64,000 nt of DNA, from positions 62,001-126,000 of the forward strand of contig NZ_JAQSDA010000028.1 of NCBI RefSeq assembly GCF_029945685.1, read 5' to 3'. This document shows, in pieces, positions 59,610 to 64,000 of this stretch (positions within the stretch are counted from its first letter, which is position 1; each line of letters opens with the position of its first letter). The notes below the pieces were generated by a model. It searched no databases and had not been told where the DNA came from. It was given only the letters and a program-made list of their open reading frames with translations. Origin of the DNA: Polaromonas sp. (GTDB taxonomy: Bacteria; Pseudomonadota; Gammaproteobacteria; Burkholderiales; Burkholderiaceae_C). A program made the position numbers and the translations under genes.

Positions 59610-59820
59610 CTGAGGTTTCATTGCACGGTTGACTTTTCGATCCGTTTTTCTTGTTGCGTCAGGCGTATCAATATGCCCTACGAGCGCAGCGCATCCGGGT
59701 GTTTTTGACCAACAGTTTCTCTCTTGCTTTTGCCATGTGCGAATTTGCGCTTGGCTGCTGGCCGTGATGAATCTCGATTGAGCCAGCGAACGTGCTGCCG
59801 GCTAGAACCGCAGCTACGAT

Positions 59821-60443
59821 GTGATCAACAAATTAGCTCGAGCCAAGCAGGACGGCAGCATTGACGAATTCACCGCGTCGTTCGCCTTGCAGAAGTTTGG
59901 CCGACTCGATGTGCTGGTCAACAATGCCGGCATCGGCGAGCAATCGGTCGGCACGCTCGAACAGACGGTGGCTGGCTTCGACCTGACGCTCGGCGTTCAT
60001 CTGCGGGGAACGTTCCTCGCGAGCCGCGAAGCGGCACGTGTATTCATCCCGCAAGGCAGCGGCGCCATCGTCAACATCAGCTCCATCGCCGGTTGGGGTG
60101 GGCATCCTGGCCGGAATGCCTACGGCGCCGCCAAGGCCGGCATATCCGCCCTGACGGCCACCATGGCCAGCCAATGGGCTCGCGACGGCGTGCGGGTCAA
60201 TGCGGTGGCTCCGGGCTAAGTGCTGACCGAGCTGGTCCGCGACCTGGCGAAACGCGGCGCGCTGGATCTTCAGCCCACGAGGGACATACGCCCATGGGCA
60301 GGCTCGGAGAAGCCGCCGAGATTGCCGAGGCCATCGCGTTCTTGGCCTCCTCGCGTGCCAGCTTCATCACGGGCGCCACCATGCCGGTGGACAGTGCCTG
60401 GCTAGCCTCCGGCGCGCCGGAAGGCAAGCTGCCACCGCTCTAA
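59821..60443 (+). pseudogene. Broken SDR gene, paralogue of the SDR at 46289-47086
   Basis: Homology starts without the cofactor-binding N-terminus (FGRLDVLVNNAGIGEQSVGT), continues through NISSIAG and YGAAKAGIS, hits a stop at 60217-60219 where the paralogue has the Tyr of APGYVLTELV, and after ALDLQ shifts frame before MGRLGEAAEIAEAIAFLASS and the end at 60443. Truncation, stop and frameshift make it non-functional. The stretch 59610-59820 holds nothing recognisable. Confidence 0.88.
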
Positions 60444-60481
60444 CCGAAGCGGGTGAATTGAAGGTTCGCCCTGAAGCCGTT

Positions 60482-61450
60482 CTAGCCGCCGAACCGGATC
60501 GGCACAGTTTCCATAATCTTGCGGATGTTGCCGTCTTCACGCTTGAGGATTCGCGTCACGTCTGCCGCTTCTCCCAACGCCAGCGGCACACTGAACGCGA
60601 GGAATTTCTCCGCCATGCCCGGCTGCGACATACCCTTTTTGATGGCAGCGCGCAGACGGTTCGCGACCTCGGGCGGTGTTCCGGGAGACGACCATGCAGC
60701 GAAGTTGATGTCCTGTACATAGTTCGGCACGAACCGGCTAATCGGAACGCCGCCTGGAACAGCCGGTGATGGATCGGCCGAGGTGACGCCGATCACCTTG
60801 AGCTTGCCCTGCTTGATGAATTCCGTCATCGCAGTCGAAGGCGGGCAGAAGAACACGTTCACCTCTCCCGCGAGCACCGCCTGTAGTGCAGGTGCTTGGC
60901 CGCGATAGTTCACATTGGTGAACTTTAGCTTAGCGTCGCGTGCGAGCAGTGCCGTCGCTACTTCGAGCGTCGGCCCGGCCACGGCGACGTTGACCCCGTC
61001 CGGCTGCTTCTTCGCCCATGCGGCGAACGACGGGAAGTCGTTTGCCGGCACTTTCTCGTTCGCAATCAAGACCAGCGGAGTCATGGCGAGGTTGGCCAAC
61101 GGCACCAGAGTGTTGATGGGGTCGAACCCGCTCTCTTTCAGAACCATTGGTGCCTGCACTACTGTGGTTGCCGTCGTGACAAGGAGCGTGTAGCCATCGC
61201 CGGGGGAACGCGCGACAGCCTGAATGCCGATCGCGCCCGAAGCACCGGTACGGTTCTCAACGACGACAGACTGCCCGAGTATCTCCGTGAGCGAGTTGGC
61301 AAGTGTGCGAGCGATGATGTCCCCCGTACCGCCGGGCGCAAACGTGTAGATGATCTTGATCGGGCGGCTCGGGTAGCTGCTTTGGGCCATCACTGCACCG
61401 GCAAGTCCGGTTAGTAACGTGGCTGCGATGGCGGTTCTGCGGTGCATCAT
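60482..61450 (-). CDS. Tripartite tricarboxylate transporter binding protein (Bug/TctC)
   Basis: A 322-residue periplasmic binding protein with signal peptide (1-22, AVMAQ) and the Bug hallmarks YPSRPIKIIYTFAPGGTGDI, RTLANSLTEILGQSVVVENR, GASGAIGIQAVARSPGDGYT and PGTPPEVANRLRAAIKKG. GGAGAC lies before the ATG. There are no TctA/TctB genes beside it, which is common for this family in Burkholderiales. It follows the acyl-CoA dehydrogenase in the same operon. Confidence 0.92.
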   Translation of the reverse strand: MMHRRTAIAATLLTGLAGAVMAQSSYPSRPIKIIYTFAPGGTGDIIARTLANSLTEILGQSVVVENRTGASGAIGIQAVARSPGDGYTLLVTTATTVVQAPMVLKESGFDPINTLVPLANLAMTPLVLIANEKVPANDFPSFAAWAKKQPDGVNVAVAGPTLEVATALLARDAKLKFTNVNYRGQAPALQAVLAGEVNVFFCPPSTAMTEFIKQGKLKVIGVTSADPSPAVPGGVPISRFVPNYVQDINFAAWSSPGTPPEVANRLRAAIKKGMSQPGMAEKFLAFSVPLALGEAADVTRILKREDGNIRKIMETVPIRFGG

Positions 61451-61493
61451 GTAGTCTCCTTGGGGTTGGTGAAAGTTTGGCTCCGGCGATGGA

Positions 61494-63767
61494 TCATCGC
61501 GGCAGGCCGAGGCCGCGCAATGCGATCAGGGTTCGCTGAATCTCGTTCGTGCCGCCTCCGATGGTGTAGAGCGGCGCGTCACGCACCGCGTACTCGAACC
61601 GCCCGTCCACCAGCGCCGAGACACAGCCACGCTCCAGCGCGGCACCGGTCCCCAGCAGGTCGAAAGCGGCCTCTGCCAGGCGCTCCATGAGTTCGCTGCC
61701 ATAGACCTTGGAGATGGCAGCTTCGTACTGCGGCACTAAGCCGCGCTGAATGATCTCCGCAGTCTGGATTGCCAACAGGCGAGCCGATTCGATCTGCGCG
61801 GTCAATTCGCCGACACGGTCGCGCACCAGCGGGTCGCCAGCGGCGGGTCGCCCATCGACCGTCGCGGCGCGCAAGTGATCAAGCATCTGGTCGAAGTAGC
61901 CGCGCGCGCGGGCAGCGATACCGGCCAGTGAGGCGCGTTCATAGGCGAGAGCGTCAGTAATGATCTTCCAGCCGCCGTTTTCAAGGCCGACCAGCGCATC
62001 GGCCGGCAGCTGTACATCGTCGAGAAAAACAGTGTTGGCGCGGTGACCGTTGAGCCCCATCATCGGATGCATCGTCAGCCCGGGCGCGTCCAGGGGAACG
62101 ATGAAGACGCTGATACCGCCGTGTCGGGCGTTGTCGGGGTCGGTACGTGCCGCAAGCCACAGGTGGGTCGAGAAGCCTGCAGTGGACGTGAAAGTCTTTT
62201 GCCCGCGGACTCGCCAGCCGCCATCGGGCGTCCGCGTAGCGGCGGTCCGCAGGCCGGCCAGATCGGAGCCATGGTCCGGCTCGCTATAGCCGAGCGCAAA
62301 CGAGATATCCCCGCGAGCGATGCCGGGCAGGTAGTACGCCTTCTGGTCAGGCGAGCCATGGGTGATAAGCGCAGGCCCGATCATGTTAGCCGCCGTGTTA
62401 TGGAACGTCACCGGCGCCTCGGCGTAGGCCATTTCTTCCTCGAACACCATCTGCTCAAGTGCGCCGCGCTGTTGCCCGCCGTATTCGCGCGGCCAGCTCA
62501 CACCCAGCCAGCCCTGTCGACCCAATTGGCGGCTGAAGTCCTGACGGGCCTTCTGGTGATTCACCGGAAGATGTGCCGACGCCTGCGGATAGCAGTGGTC
62601 CCAATTGGTTTCTAGCCAGCCCCGCACTTCCTTGCGAAAGTCGTCGACAGCGGCACCGAGCACCGGATCAGGCATACGCGTCCCTACGGGCGCCTCAAGC
62701 AGCTGTGCGCCGAGTATGCGGCGAGCGGCATGCACACCACCGAGCCGGGTCACATCGCTATGAACACGCCTGAATAGCTGCGGCATAGCGTGTTCTTCCC
62801 AGAACCCGATTCCGCCGAAGCCGTGCAGGAGTTCAAGCGCCACATGCCGCAGAACGCCGCCCGCATTCGAGGCCGCGACAGCTGCAGCGTATGGCCTACG
62901 GGAGGCCTCGGCCTCCCCGGTTGCTTGCAGGCTGAGGCGGCATATCTCGATGCCCATTAGGCAGTTTGTGAGCTTGTGCTGGATCGCTTGGTACTGGCCG
63001 ATGAACTGCCCGAATTGCTTACGCTCCTTGGCGTAGCCGGTCAAGAGCTCAAGGCCGAACGCTGCTGCGCCCAAGGCACGGGCCGCCAGAAGCACACGCG
63101 CCACAGGAATCAGAGTTGCGAGGTCGCAGCCGATCTGCACTAATTCGAACTGCGTGACGCCGTCTAGCGTGACTTCAGAAAGGGCCGGTCGGCTGAGGCC
63201 GGGCGAAGCCAGAACGCTGACGCCCGGTGCATTAATCGCGACGATAGCAATCTCGCGCGCGCCGCCGGTCGGGACCAGCAGGTGGGTACAGGTTTGCGCG
63301 TTTTCGACAAACGCGGCCCGGCCGTTCAACCGCAAGGGCTGCGCGTCGGGGCGCTCAAGGCTCACCGTCAATGCACCGGCCTCGCCGCTGTCCGCGTCCC
63401 ATGTCCATGTGGGACGCATCTGTCCCTTTCCTAATGCATCGCGCACCGCAGTCGCGTTCGCAGCGGCGCAGCCCTTCAACGCTGCGTTCAGTAGAACCGA
63501 ATCAAGGAGTGGCAAGGGGCACGATGCTCGTCCGAATTCCTGCAAAAGCACCAGCGCAGTCGAAAGCCCATCCAGTTCCTCTCCATCGACTTCAACTGCG
63601 GTCCACCCCTGTTCTGCAGCCAGATGCCACAAGGCGGCAAAAGCTTGTGGCGACGGCTCGTGCAGCACCTGTTGCGGTGGCCACCGATCCGTCAGCAGGG
63701 CGCGCGCCGATTCACGCACCATCCGGAGTTCCGAGGAATCGCCTGCAGCGAGGAGATCTAAGGTCAT
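61494..63767 (-). CDS. Fused double acyl-CoA dehydrogenase
   Basis: A 757-residue protein made of two acyl-CoA dehydrogenase units. Residues about 5-355 form a first unit (GYAKERKQFGQFIGQYQAIQHK, ELLHGFGGIGFWEEH); residues about 374-757 a second (LGVSWPREYGGQQRGALEQ, SEPDHGSDLAGLRT, YERASLAGIAARARG, TIGGGTNEIQRTLIA). The order and length resemble FadE34-type enzymes that act on steroid side chains. In the second unit GGGTNEIQ lacks the MCAD-type base (YEGT); Glu in YERAS may serve instead, as in LCAD/IVD. This last point is inference. Confidence 0.88.
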   Translation of the reverse strand: MTLDLLAAGDSSELRMVRESARALLTDRWPPQQVLHEPSPQAFAALWHLAAEQGWTAVEVDGEELDGLSTALVLLQEFGRASCPLPLLDSVLLNAALKGCAAANATAVRDALGKGQMRPTWTWDADSGEAGALTVSLERPDAQPLRLNGRAAFVENAQTCTHLLVPTGGAREIAIVAINAPGVSVLASPGLSRPALSEVTLDGVTQFELVQIGCDLATLIPVARVLLAARALGAAAFGLELLTGYAKERKQFGQFIGQYQAIQHKLTNCLMGIEICRLSLQATGEAEASRRPYAAAVAASNAGGVLRHVALELLHGFGGIGFWEEHAMPQLFRRVHSDVTRLGGVHAARRILGAQLLEAPVGTRMPDPVLGAAVDDFRKEVRGWLETNWDHCYPQASAHLPVNHQKARQDFSRQLGRQGWLGVSWPREYGGQQRGALEQMVFEEEMAYAEAPVTFHNTAANMIGPALITHGSPDQKAYYLPGIARGDISFALGYSEPDHGSDLAGLRTAATRTPDGGWRVRGQKTFTSTAGFSTHLWLAARTDPDNARHGGISVFIVPLDAPGLTMHPMMGLNGHRANTVFLDDVQLPADALVGLENGGWKIITDALAYERASLAGIAARARGYFDQMLDHLRAATVDGRPAAGDPLVRDRVGELTAQIESARLLAIQTAEIIQRGLVPQYEAAISKVYGSELMERLAEAAFDLLGTGAALERGCVSALVDGRFEYAVRDAPLYTIGGGTNEIQRTLIALRGLGLPR

Positions 63768-63792
63768 TGTTGGTGTTTCCAGCCCGGAGGCA

Positions 63793-64000
63793 TCATTTGT
63801 TAGTCCATTGCGGCTTGCGCTTCTCGGCAAACGCACGCGGCCCTTCGCGATAGTCTTCGCCGGCGTACATGCGCTGCACGGCCGGAAATTGACGCGCCTC
63901 CAAGAAGTTCTGCTCAAAGTTTGTGTCGAGCAAGGTCTTCCGGGCAACTTCCTTGATCGCACGCAACGCGCTGGGTGAACAGGCCAGCATCTGGGCCGCC
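63793..64000 (-). CDS. Enoyl-CoA hydratase/isomerase family protein, C-terminal part
   Basis: The gene continues beyond the right edge. The visible C-terminal 68 residues (SPSALRAIKEVARKTL, then REGPRAFAEKRKPQWTNK) match the end of crotonase-family enzymes, including the typical EGPRAFAEKRKP. It precedes the fused acyl-CoA dehydrogenase by 25 bases; the pair fits CoA-ester beta-oxidation. Confidence 0.85.
   Translation of the reverse strand, partial: AAQMLACSPSALRAIKEVARKTLLDTNFEQNFLEARQFPAVQRMYAGEDYREGPRAFAEKRKPQWTNK

Noticed and set aside
1..64000. CRISPR array
   Set aside because: No set of short, regularly spaced direct repeats was seen; the repeated sequences are dispersed palindromic families.

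Overview
The window looks like a chromosome segment of a betaproteobacterium of the Burkholderiales, most likely Comamonadaceae (Polaromonas/Rhodoferax/Variovorax-like). The basis is high GC, the gene neighbourhoods (rsmI/yraN/diaA/dolP-type cluster, pilT-pilU, type-A PutA with an Lrp-type regulator), and several dispersed repeat families, including one with the core ATAGCTGCTTGCGC that I associate with this family. Genus is inference; no rRNA is present.

Bases 1-35,231 are core-like chromosome. They hold the start of a biotin-dependent carboxylase subunit (1-240), a multi-hairpin palindromic element (300-568), a bactofilin, and a minus-strand exopolysaccharide operon (2124-8492). The operon encodes a UDP-GlcNAc 2-epimerase, a processive family-2 glycosyltransferase, a membrane-anchored bactofilin-like protein, a putative polysaccharide hydrolase, a YaiO-type barrel and a membrane protein. 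Then come a receiver protein, two Crp/Fnr paralogues and a PAS-PAS-PAS-GGDEF-EAL protein. A six-gene co-directional addiction/restriction cluster follows (14776-19512): two tandem antitoxin paralogues, CcdB, an MmeI-like type IIG enzyme, a RelE/HigB-type toxin and its HTH antitoxin. Next are putA and its divergent regulator, an ABC binding protein, yggS, pilT, pilU, and the dolP-like, diaA-like, yraN and rsmI genes.

At 35,232 only the 3' half of a tRNA-Arg(CCG) remains on the minus strand, followed directly by a tyrosine recombinase. This reads as one end of a genomic island running right past the window end. The island is catabolic. A first block has MarR, a Baeyer-Villiger monooxygenase (BVMO), an ABC uptake system whose LivM, LivG and LivF parts are one polypeptide, an SDR and an HSL-type esterase. 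A decayed junction with a KstD-like fragment and an IS5-type transposase remnant separates it from a 12-gene minus-strand operon (58486 to 46289). That operon has SDR, KstD-like flavoprotein, NIPSNAP protein, LivHMGF, two binding proteins, esterase, a second BVMO and another SDR, with a divergent AraC regulator. A third block has a TctC-like binding protein, a double-length fused acyl-CoA dehydrogenase and an enoyl-CoA hydratase.

The recurring set alcohol dehydrogenase (SDR) + BVMO + lactone/ester hydrolase + AraC regulator parallels the known chn/cpn pathways for cyclic alcohols and ketones. KstD-like, fused acyl-CoA dehydrogenase and hydratase genes suggest a larger alicyclic, terpenoid or steroid-like substrate. 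The substrate is inference.

The most unusual sequence-level observation is that four repeat families sit not only between genes but in frame inside coding sequences: putA carries four copies, the MmeI-like gene two, and yggS one.
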